From NCBI GenBank assembly GCA_910576385.1, contig CAJTIR010000017.1, positions 19,339-83,338 of the forward strand: 64,000 nucleotides of DNA. Direction: 5' to 3'. Below the pieces are notes generated by a model. The model made no database searches, was not told where the DNA came from, and saw nothing but the letters and a program-made list of their open reading frames with translations. Source of the stretch: Lachnospiraceae bacterium. GTDB lineage: Bacteria > Bacillota > Clostridia > Lachnospirales > Lachnospiraceae. The translations under genes and the position numbers were made by a program. Below, one piece after another: positions 42,857 through 51,941 of this stretch; positions within the stretch are counted from its first letter, which is position 1; the number at the start of each line of letters is the position of its first letter.

Positions 42857-43546
42857 TTATATATTATTCAATAGTCCTTTTGTAATTGGCTCAATATAAA
42901 TATTTCCGTCCTTTACAATCGCGACTTGCGGTTCGGTGACAACCGGCTGTTTCTTCCACCGTTTCCTCGTAGTCTGTACCTTATCAGCGCTTCGCCCAAT
43001 GACATCTCCAATTTTGATCTGAATCGGATCCATTTCCAATGCTGCCACAAAAGCCTGTTCATTGCCATTTGCCCCCGCATAGGCATTTCCCTTTAAGGCT
43101 CCTAAAATCACAATATTTCCCTTGGAGATTACCTTAGCTCCTGGATTTACATCCCCAAGTACAATAACACTGCTCTCACAGTCTAATACTTGGCCAGAAC
43201 GAAGTGTTCCTTTGTAAAATTCTCCAGTTTTTCCAGATTGCTCTTCCTCAAAATCTTCAATTTTCTGGCGTACCAGTTCCTCTTTCAGTGCATCATTTTC
43301 CAGGATACATATAATGTTCAATTCCGTGTTTTCTGTGATTGTTTCAATGATTCGGAACTCTTCTTCTTGTGTCAGCTCCCTGCCCTCAAAAGAAACCGCC
43401 ATTTTTGCATTTTTAAAAAATCCTTCGGACTCCTTAAATTTTTCCAAGATACATTTCAATAATTCTTCAAAGTCCATGCTGTCATCCAGAATCAAGTTGA
43501 TTCCGTATCTATTGCTCTTTAATACCACTGGCTTTGACACATTCAT
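42857..43546 (-). CDS. minC: Septum-site inhibitor MinC
   Basis: 229 residues. N-terminal FtsZ-interacting domain (VVLKSNRYGINLILDDSMDF) and C-terminal beta-helix (GTLRSGQVLDCESSVIVLGD; VNPGAKVISKGNIVILGALK; GNAYAGANGNEQAFVAALEM). The linker is Glu-rich. Forms the Min system with the next two genes. Confidence 0.95.
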   Translation of the reverse strand: MNVSKPVVLKSNRYGINLILDDSMDFEELLKCILEKFKESEGFFKNAKMAVSFEGRELTQEEEFRIIETITENTELNIICILENDALKEELVRQKIEDFEEEQSGKTGEFYKGTLRSGQVLDCESSVIVLGDVNPGAKVISKGNIVILGALKGNAYAGANGNEQAFVAALEMDPIQIKIGDVIGRSADKVQTTRKRWKKQPVVTEPQVAIVKDGNIYIEPITKGLLNNI

Positions 43547-43557
43547 CCCTCCAAACT

Positions 43558-46467
43558 TTAGTCCGTAAATCCATTGGTACTGCTTTCAATTTCTTCTGCT
43601 TGTCCATCTAACAATGTTTTTTCATCTGCAAGTTTAAAATAATATTTTAAAATATTGCTGGATACCTCAGCGGCATTTGCAGAGGTATAACCGTGGGCAA
43701 TACGAGTGGTAATTGTAATTTCAGGATTCTCAAATGGTGCATATCCGATAAACAACGCATGATTGGCGCGTGTTTTGATCTGCTGTGCCGTACCTGTTTT
43801 TCCTGCCACTGCCACTGGAAAATCTTTGAAAGATTTGTTATTTTCCACTACCTTGCGCATACCATTTTGAATAGCCTCCCAGGAGATGGCTGATACATCT
43901 GTAATCTTGCGAATAATTTCCGGTTTAAATTCCTGTATCAATTCCCCGCCTGAGGTTGTTTCCTTGTTTAAAAGTGTCAGCTTATATACATCGCCGCTGC
44001 TTGCCACTGCGGTCAGATATCGTGCAATCTGTGTGGTGGTATAGTTGTGATTTCCCTGTCCAATTGCAGATGTTATGGGGTACTCATTGGATATCTGTGG
44101 TTCATTTTCAGGGATTTCTATCCCAGTCTTTTCATCTAACCCAAATAATGCGGCATATTTCTGCAATGCAGTGATACCTTTGCTATCATTATAAGTTCCC
44201 CCATCGGAACTTAGTCGATATCCCATCTCATAGAAGAAATAATTACAGGAGTGTTGGATTGCTTCAGAGATATTGATTCGTCCGTGGGTGCTGCCTGGAT
44301 AAATCCAGCATTTTGGCGGAGGTGTGATATTTGTATATTCACCCTCATCCTTAATCTCTTCCCCGACACTCACCACTCCTTCTGTCAAGGCCGCAGCCGC
44401 AGTGATTGGTTTAAAGGTAGAACCTGGTGCCGTCCGCTGCTGTGTGGCATTGTTATATTGAGGCACTGACAAATCGCGTTGCAGTCTCTCAAAATATTCT
44501 GAATCCACAGTATTTGCCAGACGATTGGTGTCATAGCCGGGATAAGTGACACAGGCAAGCAGTTCACCTGTTCTTACATCCACCATGACACAACTTGCTG
44601 TACAAGGGTCAAGCGCAAGCTGCGCAGGTGTGATTTTCAAGTTTTTGATCTTATCACGCAAAAAATCAAATGCACTGAGGCTGCCGTTAATAAGCGCTGT
44701 GCGGTCTCCATCTTCTTCCTGTAAAATCCCCTGTTCAAATAAGATCTGACAAATTTGAGCACCTGATACCAATTCATCCTTAATCATATATCGATATATT
44801 TTCTTGCTAAATTCTTTATCAATCTGTAATTCGGTGAGGATATAAGAAATCAATGCATTATAGCTCTCCGAAGAATCGGAATATTTAGATTCTGTGTCAA
44901 AACCAGTAATATCAATCCAATCCATCGCAATGGCGCGCTGCAAATATTCTGCAAGGCTTGCTGTATCATTTTTCCAGGACAGATATACTTCGTCTTCTGT
45001 GTTTACCCTATCTGATAAAAATATATTCTTTTCACCCAGCATAGACAAAATATAGCTCATATATACCTGTTGTTCTTTCTCCAGTTCGCCATAGGGTATT
45101 GGAGAACTGGAAAAAAATTGTTGCCGCAACTCTTCCATGACAGCATTTTGTTTACTCTGAAAAATACTATATACTTGCCGCTCCATCTCCTGAGCATCTT
45201 CTTTTTCAAAATGATTTAGATTGATGACGTTGTTGTTAATCAATGCATAATACACATCGTCAATCGGAATTTTGATATCGGAAGCGGAACCTGAGCTGGT
45301 GTCATATTCCTTAATATTTTCAATCTGAGCATAGACAATTCCGGCAAGCTCTTGTTCTAACATACGGTATACCGCTTCCTGGAGCTCAGCATCAATGGAG
45401 AGATAAATATCATTCCCAGAGGAAGCTTCTACTTTCTTGATCATCTGCATAATACGGCCCATATTGTCAGTATAAAACTTTTCCGTTCCTTTGCTGCCCT
45501 GTAAATGTTGATCCATCACTTGTTCAATACCAGATTTTCCCACCACATCATTGAGCGTATATTCTTCATTTTCAACTGAAAGCGTATCGTATTCTTCCTG
45601 TGATATTTTGCCAGTATAACCAATAATATGAGAAAAATATTCACTATCTACATATTTGCGAATGCTGTCTTCCATGATGTCTACCCCTTGCAGAATATCA
45701 GAATTTTCCTTTACGACAGCTACTGTCTCCTCACTGACATTCTGTGCAATTGTAGTCAGAACATATTTCTGGAAATTGTTTTGAGAAATTGCATAGCGCA
45801 GTACCATAATCTTGTAAGCTTCATCCTCTGAATAAAATACTTGCCCATCTGATATTTTTTCCTGTTCTTTGCCCTCTACGCTAATACCAAATTTGTTCTG
45901 CAAGTACTCTAAGACCTGACTGGAGGTAGCTTTCTCTTCATGGTACCCCAACTTTTTATTATATTTTAGATCCTCTATTTTTGTGTAACCATAGACGTCG
46001 GCTAAAAATCGTTTTAATGCCTTACCTTTTACGGTGAAATCGTACTGTCCGTTTTCATTCTTCTGAATGTTAAAATTATTGGTAATGGTATCGCCTTTTT
46101 CTTCAATCATTTGAATTAAAGTATTCAATTCCTGATTCAACATCTGATTTTTCTGCTTTGTGCTGTCATAAACACCATTATCCTCGATTGTCACGGAATA
46201 AGACAATTCATTGTAGGCAAGCAATTTACCATTGCGGTCGAAAATACTGCCACGGGTTCCAGAGGTGATGCGCTCCTTTTGAATCCACAGCGTATAATTA
46301 TCCAAATATTCCTTTCCATTGATAATCTGTAACACAAAGATACGATGTATCAATGCACTAAATAACAAGATCATCGCAACGCTGAGTACAAATAATCTGG
46401 ACGTCAATATTTTTTTTACATATTCTTTAAAAAATTCAGCCAAACTTACTTGCCCTCCTTTTCTCAA
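43558..46467 (-). CDS. mrdA: Class B penicillin-binding protein (PBP2/MrdA type), extra-long
   Basis: 969 residues, against about 630 in E. coli PBP2. A cytoplasmic start and membrane anchor at 17-42 (RLFVLSVAMILLFSALIHRI) is followed by an N-terminal pedestal of about 600 residues with QKERITSGTRGSIFDRNGKL, then the transpeptidase domain. SxxK is Ser682 in GSTFKPITAA, SxN is in HSCNYFFYEMGYR near 739 and KTG is in VAGKTGTAQQIK near 890. It cross-links side-wall peptidoglycan with RodA. The long pedestal contains segments with no obvious motif (for example about 400-600). The start overlaps the end of mreD by 32 bases. Confidence 0.95.
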   Translation of the reverse strand: MRKGGQVSLAEFFKEYVKKILTSRLFVLSVAMILLFSALIHRIFVLQIINGKEYLDNYTLWIQKERITSGTRGSIFDRNGKLLAYNELSYSVTIEDNGVYDSTKQKNQMLNQELNTLIQMIEEKGDTITNNFNIQKNENGQYDFTVKGKALKRFLADVYGYTKIEDLKYNKKLGYHEEKATSSQVLEYLQNKFGISVEGKEQEKISDGQVFYSEDEAYKIMVLRYAISQNNFQKYVLTTIAQNVSEETVAVVKENSDILQGVDIMEDSIRKYVDSEYFSHIIGYTGKISQEEYDTLSVENEEYTLNDVVGKSGIEQVMDQHLQGSKGTEKFYTDNMGRIMQMIKKVEASSGNDIYLSIDAELQEAVYRMLEQELAGIVYAQIENIKEYDTSSGSASDIKIPIDDVYYALINNNVINLNHFEKEDAQEMERQVYSIFQSKQNAVMEELRQQFFSSSPIPYGELEKEQQVYMSYILSMLGEKNIFLSDRVNTEDEVYLSWKNDTASLAEYLQRAIAMDWIDITGFDTESKYSDSSESYNALISYILTELQIDKEFSKKIYRYMIKDELVSGAQICQILFEQGILQEEDGDRTALINGSLSAFDFLRDKIKNLKITPAQLALDPCTASCVMVDVRTGELLACVTYPGYDTNRLANTVDSEYFERLQRDLSVPQYNNATQQRTAPGSTFKPITAAAALTEGVVSVGEEIKDEGEYTNITPPPKCWIYPGSTHGRINISEAIQHSCNYFFYEMGYRLSSDGGTYNDSKGITALQKYAALFGLDEKTGIEIPENEPQISNEYPITSAIGQGNHNYTTTQIARYLTAVASSGDVYKLTLLNKETTSGGELIQEFKPEIIRKITDVSAISWEAIQNGMRKVVENNKSFKDFPVAVAGKTGTAQQIKTRANHALFIGYAPFENPEITITTRIAHGYTSANAAEVSSNILKYYFKLADEKTLLDGQAEEIESSTNGFTD

Positions 46468-46954
46468 TTGCTTCTAGTCTCTGATTAATTTTTAGTATCA
46501 CAAAATAGAGCACAATTGTTACCAAAATAGTATACACCAGCTCTGGCAGCATAATATGCACCAGATAATAATCAAATTGAAATCTGCCTCGCAGGAAAAA
46601 CAGAAATACATAGACTAATATATTATAAGAAAAATCACTTGTGGCGATTAAGATCAATGGCAGTTTGATATCATCTGGAAAAAACATTTTCCGAAAAAAT
46701 CCGTTGACATAACCAATATATGCATATACTAAAGCATAAAAGCCAATCACATTACCATAAAATATATCCAGCAAAAGGCCGCTAAAAAAACCAATCCACA
46801 TTCCTTCCTTCCTGCCACGCATAAAACCAAAAGCCGAAGTTACAGCGATTAACAGGTTGGGAGAAATGGACGCAAAAGCCAGAGCCTGAAATAAGGTGCT
46901 CTGCAACAAAAAACATACTGCAATAATGATAAATACCGTTATTTTACGTCTCAT
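46436..46954 (-). CDS. mreD: Rod-shape protein MreD
   Basis: 172 residues with five to six hydrophobic helices; FLLQSTLFQALAFASISPNL, GFMRGRKEGMWIGFFSGLLL and DIFYGNVIGFYALVYAYIGY match MreD. The 3' end overlaps the PBP2 start. Part of mreB-mreC-mreD. Confidence 0.93.
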   Translation of the reverse strand: MRRKITVFIIIAVCFLLQSTLFQALAFASISPNLLIAVTSAFGFMRGRKEGMWIGFFSGLLLDIFYGNVIGFYALVYAYIGYVNGFFRKMFFPDDIKLPLILIATSDFSYNILVYVFLFFLRGRFQFDYYLVHIMLPELVYTILVTIVLYFVILKINQRLEAIEKRRASKFG

Positions 46955-46967
46955 GTTATCTGCTCCT

Positions 46968-47825
46968 TTAGTCTTTTTGGATTGTTTTTTTATCTAAGAT
47001 TACTAGCACTTCCTGCAAATGCTGAAAATCCACGGCTGGGGTCACAGTCCCTGAATAAGTCAGATTATTGGGATCGCGGTTGATTGTGCTGACATAACCA
47101 ATCAAGATACCCTCCAGATATTTATCGCTGATATGTGAGGTGACAAGCTGCTCTCCCGCTTTTACGGAATCATCTTCACATTTTAAATCTGAAAATTGAA
47201 TTACCTGTTCTTTATTCATAGATGCCAGATTTCCATTGACGATACAGCGGTCAGCACTTGATAATGCCATACCGCTGACATTGCTGGCATCATCAATAAT
47301 GGAGCGAACCTTGGCATAATTGGGTCCAGTATCAATCACGATTCCAACCAGGCCGCTTCCAGCAATCACATTCATATCCTTTTCAATGCCGTCATTTTCC
47401 CCTTTGTCAATCAGAAATGTGTTGAACCAGTTTCCGCCATCATTCCCGATTACTCTTGCTGCGACTTTGTCATAACTTGGATATTTTTGATCAAGTTCCA
47501 TCAGCTCTCGAAGATTATTTAGTTCATATTGCTCCAATTTAATAGTAGATAGATCTTGAGTCAGTTTATCTACCTGTGTCTGCAGTTCTTTGTTCTCCTG
47601 CATGACGTCCCGCATAGTTTTCAAATCTTCGGCACGATTTACAAACCAAGTGCCAACTTCATTGATTCCATTCTGCATTGGGATAAAAATATATCCGGCA
47701 ATACTGTTTAATGGGCCGCCAGATAAATTTAAGGTAAAACTGACGAACATAACCATCAGACACAAGCCTGTCAAAATCATTAGGGTATATCTGGTGGGCA
47801 TAGAGTGTTTTGATTTCCGTCTCAT
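46968..47825 (-). CDS. mreC: Rod-shape protein MreC
   Basis: 285 residues. Membrane anchor at 13-32 (LMILTGLCLMVMFVSFTLNL), coiled coil at about 70-115 (VMQENKELQTQVDKLTQDLS) and the MreC beta domain (RVIGNDGGNWFNTFLIDKGE; DMNVIAGSGLVGIVIDTGPN). It scaffolds the elongasome. Confidence 0.96.
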   Translation of the reverse strand: MRRKSKHSMPTRYTLMILTGLCLMVMFVSFTLNLSGGPLNSIAGYIFIPMQNGINEVGTWFVNRAEDLKTMRDVMQENKELQTQVDKLTQDLSTIKLEQYELNNLRELMELDQKYPSYDKVAARVIGNDGGNWFNTFLIDKGENDGIEKDMNVIAGSGLVGIVIDTGPNYAKVRSIIDDASNVSGMALSSADRCIVNGNLASMNKEQVIQFSDLKCEDDSVKAGEQLVTSHISDKYLEGILIGYVSTINRDPNNLTYSGTVTPAVDFQHLQEVLVILDKKTIQKD

Positions 47826-47840
47826 AGATATTTATAACCT

Positions 47841-48860
47841 CTATTTATAAATTCTTGTTTTCATACTGAAAGCGAGTTTGCGAAATTTCTCATCTGATAC
47901 AATTTTATTGAGTCCACGCACTGCACTTTCCTCCGGCAGTTCACAGGTATTTACCCTGATATTTGTGATATTGGCAAATAACTCGTCCATTCTGCGAATT
48001 TTTGATGAGCCTCCAGTAATATAAATTCCCGAATGAATGATATCTCTTGCCAATTCTGGCGGGGTCTTCTCCAAAATCATCTTAATGGAATTGCAGATCG
48101 AAGCCAGGTTATCCTTGATTGCTTCGTAGATCACAGTGGAGGAGATATCCATCTCAATCGGCAGTCCGCTTACTACATCCCTGCCCACAATGCTGGCAAA
48201 GGTTTCTTCTTTTTCCGGCAGGGCACAACCCAAAGTTTCCTTGAGATACATAGCTGTTTTTTGGCCAATTACTAAACTGAAATTCCGTTTTAAATGGCTG
48301 ATGATTGATTCGTCAATACGCTTTCCACCAAAATGAAGCAAATCACTTAACACCAGTCCCCCCAGTGAGATCACAGAAATTTCTGTGGTGTCCGCGCCGA
48401 TATTTACAATCATAAAACCAGTGGGGGAATTTACATCAAGCTGCAGTCCAACCGCATCTGCAATCGGTTTTTCACAGAGCAAGACATTTTTGGGTTTGAA
48501 ACGACTCTTGTAAAAGAGATCGAAGAATGCCTTTTTTTCCACCTCTGTGATATCAGTAGGCACTGCGACGATAAATTCTGCGTTTTTAATATGATTTTTT
48601 ACATGTTTTTCCAGTACTTCTCCAATCATGTTTTGCATATTATTGTAATCTGCAATTACACCATTGACTACCGGAAAAGACACCTGGATGCTGTCTGGCG
48701 CCTTCTCATACATTGCATATGCATCATTGCCAAAGGCATATAATTGATTTTTATTGACAATGGCAATGGTATTCTTTTCATTGATTACTTTTCCTGTTGA
48801 CTTGCAAAATATTTTTAGATTACAGGTCCCCAAATCAATTCCATAAACATTTGTTGACAT
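47841..48860 (-). CDS. mreB: MreB-like actin-family rod-shape protein
   Basis: 339 residues. Actin-fold phosphate motifs: GIDLGTCNLKIFCKSTGKVI, PTDITEVEKKAFFDLFYKSR, MIVNIGADTTEISVISLGGL and GIYITGGSSKIRRMDELFAN. The first phosphate loop reads GTCNLKIF where typical MreB has GTANTLVY, so it is a divergent MreB. It leads mreBCD. Confidence 0.93.
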   Translation of the reverse strand: MSTNVYGIDLGTCNLKIFCKSTGKVINEKNTIAIVNKNQLYAFGNDAYAMYEKAPDSIQVSFPVVNGVIADYNNMQNMIGEVLEKHVKNHIKNAEFIVAVPTDITEVEKKAFFDLFYKSRFKPKNVLLCEKPIADAVGLQLDVNSPTGFMIVNIGADTTEISVISLGGLVLSDLLHFGGKRIDESIISHLKRNFSLVIGQKTAMYLKETLGCALPEKEETFASIVGRDVVSGLPIEMDISSTVIYEAIKDNLASICNSIKMILEKTPPELARDIIHSGIYITGGSSKIRRMDELFANITNIRVNTCELPEESAVRGLNKIVSDEKFRKLAFSMKTRIYK

Positions 48861-48863
48861 AAC

Positions 48864-49571
48864 TTACGTTCCTTTCCTCTGACCAAACAGGCCATTTTCT
48901 CTAAAGCTTATATATCTGTTATCTCCGATGATGATATGATCGGCCAGAACAATACCAAGGATATCGCCGCATTCTGTCACACGTTTGGTGACATTAATAT
49001 CCGCCTCACTGGGAGATGGATCGCCACTCGGATGATTGTGCAGCAATACGATGTGCACTGCCTGGTATTCCAATGCTTTCAGAAAAATCTCTCTGGGCGA
49101 CACCAAAGAATAGGTTGCTGTGCCGATAGAAATCACCTCATCCCCTAACAGATTGCTTTTTGCATCAAACATTGCCAGAATTAGTTTCTCTTTTGGCTCG
49201 TGCCGAAGAGTCTCCATATAATATGCAGCAATGCTGGCCGGCTCGTTCAGACACACATCTTTGCTTCTGCTGGTTTTGGCAATTCTCCCTGCCAGCTCAG
49301 CAATGCATTTTAACTGTACTGCCTTTACACGACCGATTCCTGGAATTTGGCGCATCTCTTCCTGATTCATATCTATCAGGTTTAGCAGGTTTTTATTTTT
49401 CTGCGCCAAAATAGTCTGTGCAAGCTGCAAAGCGGTTAAGCCTTTTGTGCCGCTTCTCAAAATTACAGCAAGAAGTTCTGCATCTGATAAGGACTGTGCC
49501 CCATATTGATAACATTTCTCACAGGGTTGTTCTGATTCCGGCATTTCTTTCATAGTTATGTGTAGATTCAT
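48864..49571 (-). CDS. radC: RadC/JAB-domain protein
   Basis: 235 residues. HhH region at about 40-80 (IDMNQEEMRQIPGIGRVKAV) and MPN/JAB metal motif VHIVLLHNHPSGDPSPSEAD with E in SLVSPREIFLKA. The name is historical; a DNA-repair role is not established. Often next to mreB in Firmicutes. Confidence 0.95.
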   Translation of the reverse strand: MNLHITMKEMPESEQPCEKCYQYGAQSLSDAELLAVILRSGTKGLTALQLAQTILAQKNKNLLNLIDMNQEEMRQIPGIGRVKAVQLKCIAELAGRIAKTSRSKDVCLNEPASIAAYYMETLRHEPKEKLILAMFDAKSNLLGDEVISIGTATYSLVSPREIFLKALEYQAVHIVLLHNHPSGDPSPSEADINVTKRVTECGDILGIVLADHIIIGDNRYISFRENGLFGQRKGT

Positions 49572-49707
49572 ATTCTTCCTTTCACTCTCTCAAAGCCAAG
49601 GAAAAAGTTTTACATTTTATTCTAGCATAAAAGGGTATTAGTATACAACTAATATCTTATTAAATTTTTTTTAATGTTATCTTCAAATTACTATGATATT
49701 TTCTTAA

Positions 49708-50982
49708 TTATAATGTTATGAGACCTTCTTCATATAACTTTTGCAGTGACATTAAGATGCCAAGCTTAGCATGATACCAGGTCAAACCTCCTTGAAAATA
49801 TACGGCATAGGGAGGACGCAGAGGCCCGTCTGCGCTCAGTTCAATGGAAGAACCCTGCACAAATGCTCCCGCAGCCATAATCACTGGGTCATCGTAACCA
49901 GGCATTGCCCAGGGTTCCGGTGTTACATGGCTGTCCACGGGCGCCGCCGCCTGGATTCCTTTACAAAAGGCAATCAGCGCTTCTGGTGTATTTAGGGTCA
50001 CAGCTTGGATAATATCATGACGGCTCTCAGTACTGTTTGGAATAACTGGAAATCCAAGGCTCTCATAGATATTTGCCGCAAAAATGGCTCCTTTTAAGGC
50101 TCCAGCAACGACAGTCGGCGCCAAAAACAATCCCTGATAGAAGGATTGAATCACACCTAGGGAAGCGCCCACTTCCTTTCCAAGACCGGGAGAAGTTAAG
50201 CGATAAGCTGCATGATCCACACATTCCCGTTTTCCAACAATATATCCGCCAACCGGGGCAAGACCGCCGCCAGGATTTTTAATCAGGGAACCGACAATCA
50301 TATCTGCTCCTACCTCCAACGGTTCCTGCTTTTCGACAAATTCGCCATAGCAGTTATCAACCATGCAGACGATATCTGGTTTTATTCCTTTGATAAAAGT
50401 GATCAATTCTCCAATCTGCGTCACAGAAAATGTTGGCCTGGTTTGATAACCTTTGGAGCGCTGTATGGTCACTAGGTGTGTCTTTTCATTGATCGATTTT
50501 TTGATCGCTCCATAATCAAATTTTCCATTTTCTAAGAGATCCACCTGACGGTAAGCAACGCCATATTCCGCAAGTGAACCTTTGGAGGGACGAATACCGA
50601 TCACTTCCTCCAAAGTATCATATGGTTTTCCTACCGGAGAGAGCAATTCATCTCCTGGACGCAGATTTGACATCAATGCCAACGCCAATGCATGGGTGCC
50701 ACAAGTGATCTGAGGACGTACTAACGCCGCTTCTCCGTGAAAACAGGAGGCATACACCTCTTCTAATGTATCTCTCCCAAGATCATTATACCCATATCCG
50801 CTGCTTCCCATAAAACATTCTGCACTGACTTTGTGCATTTGCAACGCTTTGATCACTTTAAGCTGATTATATTCTGCCACCTCATCGATCTGTGCAAAAC
50901 GTTCTTTTAATGTCTCTTCAAACTGCTGTCCATACTGGAATACTTTTTCTTCTATTCCAAGTTCCTGATAGATCTCCTTCAT
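49708..50982 (-). CDS. Methionine gamma-lyase family protein (aluminium-resistance/YnbB-like, PLP enzyme)
   Basis: 424 residues. Motifs: SAECFMGSSGYGYNDLGRDT, LVRPQITCGTHALALALMSN, MVDNCYGEFVE and PLP Lys in GSLIKNPGGGLAPVGGYIVG. The substrate is uncertain; sulfur amino-acid lyase activity is only by homology. The start overlaps miaA by 4 bases. Confidence 0.9.
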   Translation of the reverse strand: MKEIYQELGIEEKVFQYGQQFEETLKERFAQIDEVAEYNQLKVIKALQMHKVSAECFMGSSGYGYNDLGRDTLEEVYASCFHGEAALVRPQITCGTHALALALMSNLRPGDELLSPVGKPYDTLEEVIGIRPSKGSLAEYGVAYRQVDLLENGKFDYGAIKKSINEKTHLVTIQRSKGYQTRPTFSVTQIGELITFIKGIKPDIVCMVDNCYGEFVEKQEPLEVGADMIVGSLIKNPGGGLAPVGGYIVGKRECVDHAAYRLTSPGLGKEVGASLGVIQSFYQGLFLAPTVVAGALKGAIFAANIYESLGFPVIPNSTESRHDIIQAVTLNTPEALIAFCKGIQAAAPVDSHVTPEPWAMPGYDDPVIMAAGAFVQGSSIELSADGPLRPPYAVYFQGGLTWYHAKLGILMSLQKLYEEGLITL

Positions 50983-51941
50983 GTTAAAATTCCTTTCTGT
51001 CTCAGTATCTTTTGCATATAATTTAATATTTTATCATTGTCATAATTAAATTCTGGCTTATTCACCCAGACGACATCCTGTTCCCGCCGAAACCAAGTGA
51101 GCTGCCGTTTGGCAAAATGCCTAGTATCTCGTTTTATTTGATAGGCTGCATCTTCCAGCGTACAAGTACCTTCCAGATAATTTAGGATTTCTTTATATCC
51201 CAATCCCTGCATAGAAACCATATCCTTATTGCAGCCCAATTTCTGAAGTTTTAAAACCTCGTCGACCAGACCTTCTGCCAACATCTGTTCTACCCTGTAA
51301 TTAATGCGCTCATAGAGTTTTTCTCTATCATCATTTAAGACAAAATAAGCAAACTGATATGGTGATTGCTTCTGCCGTTCCTGTTCATTGTGCTCTGAAA
51401 TTTTTCTGCCGGAGAGATGATAAAATTCCAACGCCCGTATTACTCGTTTAACATTGTTCTCATGGATCTCTTCTGCCGCTTTGGGATCTGCCTTGGCCAG
51501 CATTTGGTGCAGCACATGTGCTCCCTGTTCTTTTGCGATCTGCATCAGCGTATCACGATATGCGCTGTCCTCCTGTTCTTTAGTAAAATCGATATCATAT
51601 AACAATGCCTGAATATAAAATCCCGTACCGCCCACAATAATTGGAATCCTGCCCAGTGCATAAATTTCTTGCAAGTATTTTTTTGCATATTGCTGAAACT
51701 GCACTACATGAAACTCTTCTGTCGGTTCCAGAATATCAATCAAATAATGGGGAATTTCCTGCATTTCTGATTTTTTAATCTTTGCTGAACCAATATCCAT
51801 ATGGCGATAAACCTGCATGGAATCTGCTGAAATTACAGATCCCTGAACCAGTCTCGCCAGACGAATCGATAGTTCTGTCTTGCCGACTGCCGTGGGGCCA
51901 GTCAATATAATCAAGGGTCGTTTTGTTGTGTTCTGTTCCAT
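50979..51941 (-). CDS. miaA: tRNA dimethylallyltransferase MiaA
   Basis: 320 residues. P-loop LTGPTAVGKTELSIRLARL, DSMQVYRHMDIGSAKI, GGTGFYIQALLYDI, and RDTRHFAKRQLTWFRR near the C-terminus. It adds the dimethylallyl group to A37. Shares a base with the mutL stop. Confidence 0.97.
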   Translation of the reverse strand: MEQNTTKRPLIILTGPTAVGKTELSIRLARLVQGSVISADSMQVYRHMDIGSAKIKKSEMQEIPHYLIDILEPTEEFHVVQFQQYAKKYLQEIYALGRIPIIVGGTGFYIQALLYDIDFTKEQEDSAYRDTLMQIAKEQGAHVLHQMLAKADPKAAEEIHENNVKRVIRALEFYHLSGRKISEHNEQERQKQSPYQFAYFVLNDDREKLYERINYRVEQMLAEGLVDEVLKLQKLGCNKDMVSMQGLGYKEILNYLEGTCTLEDAAYQIKRDTRHFAKRQLTWFRREQDVVWVNKPEFNYDNDKILNYMQKILRQKGILT

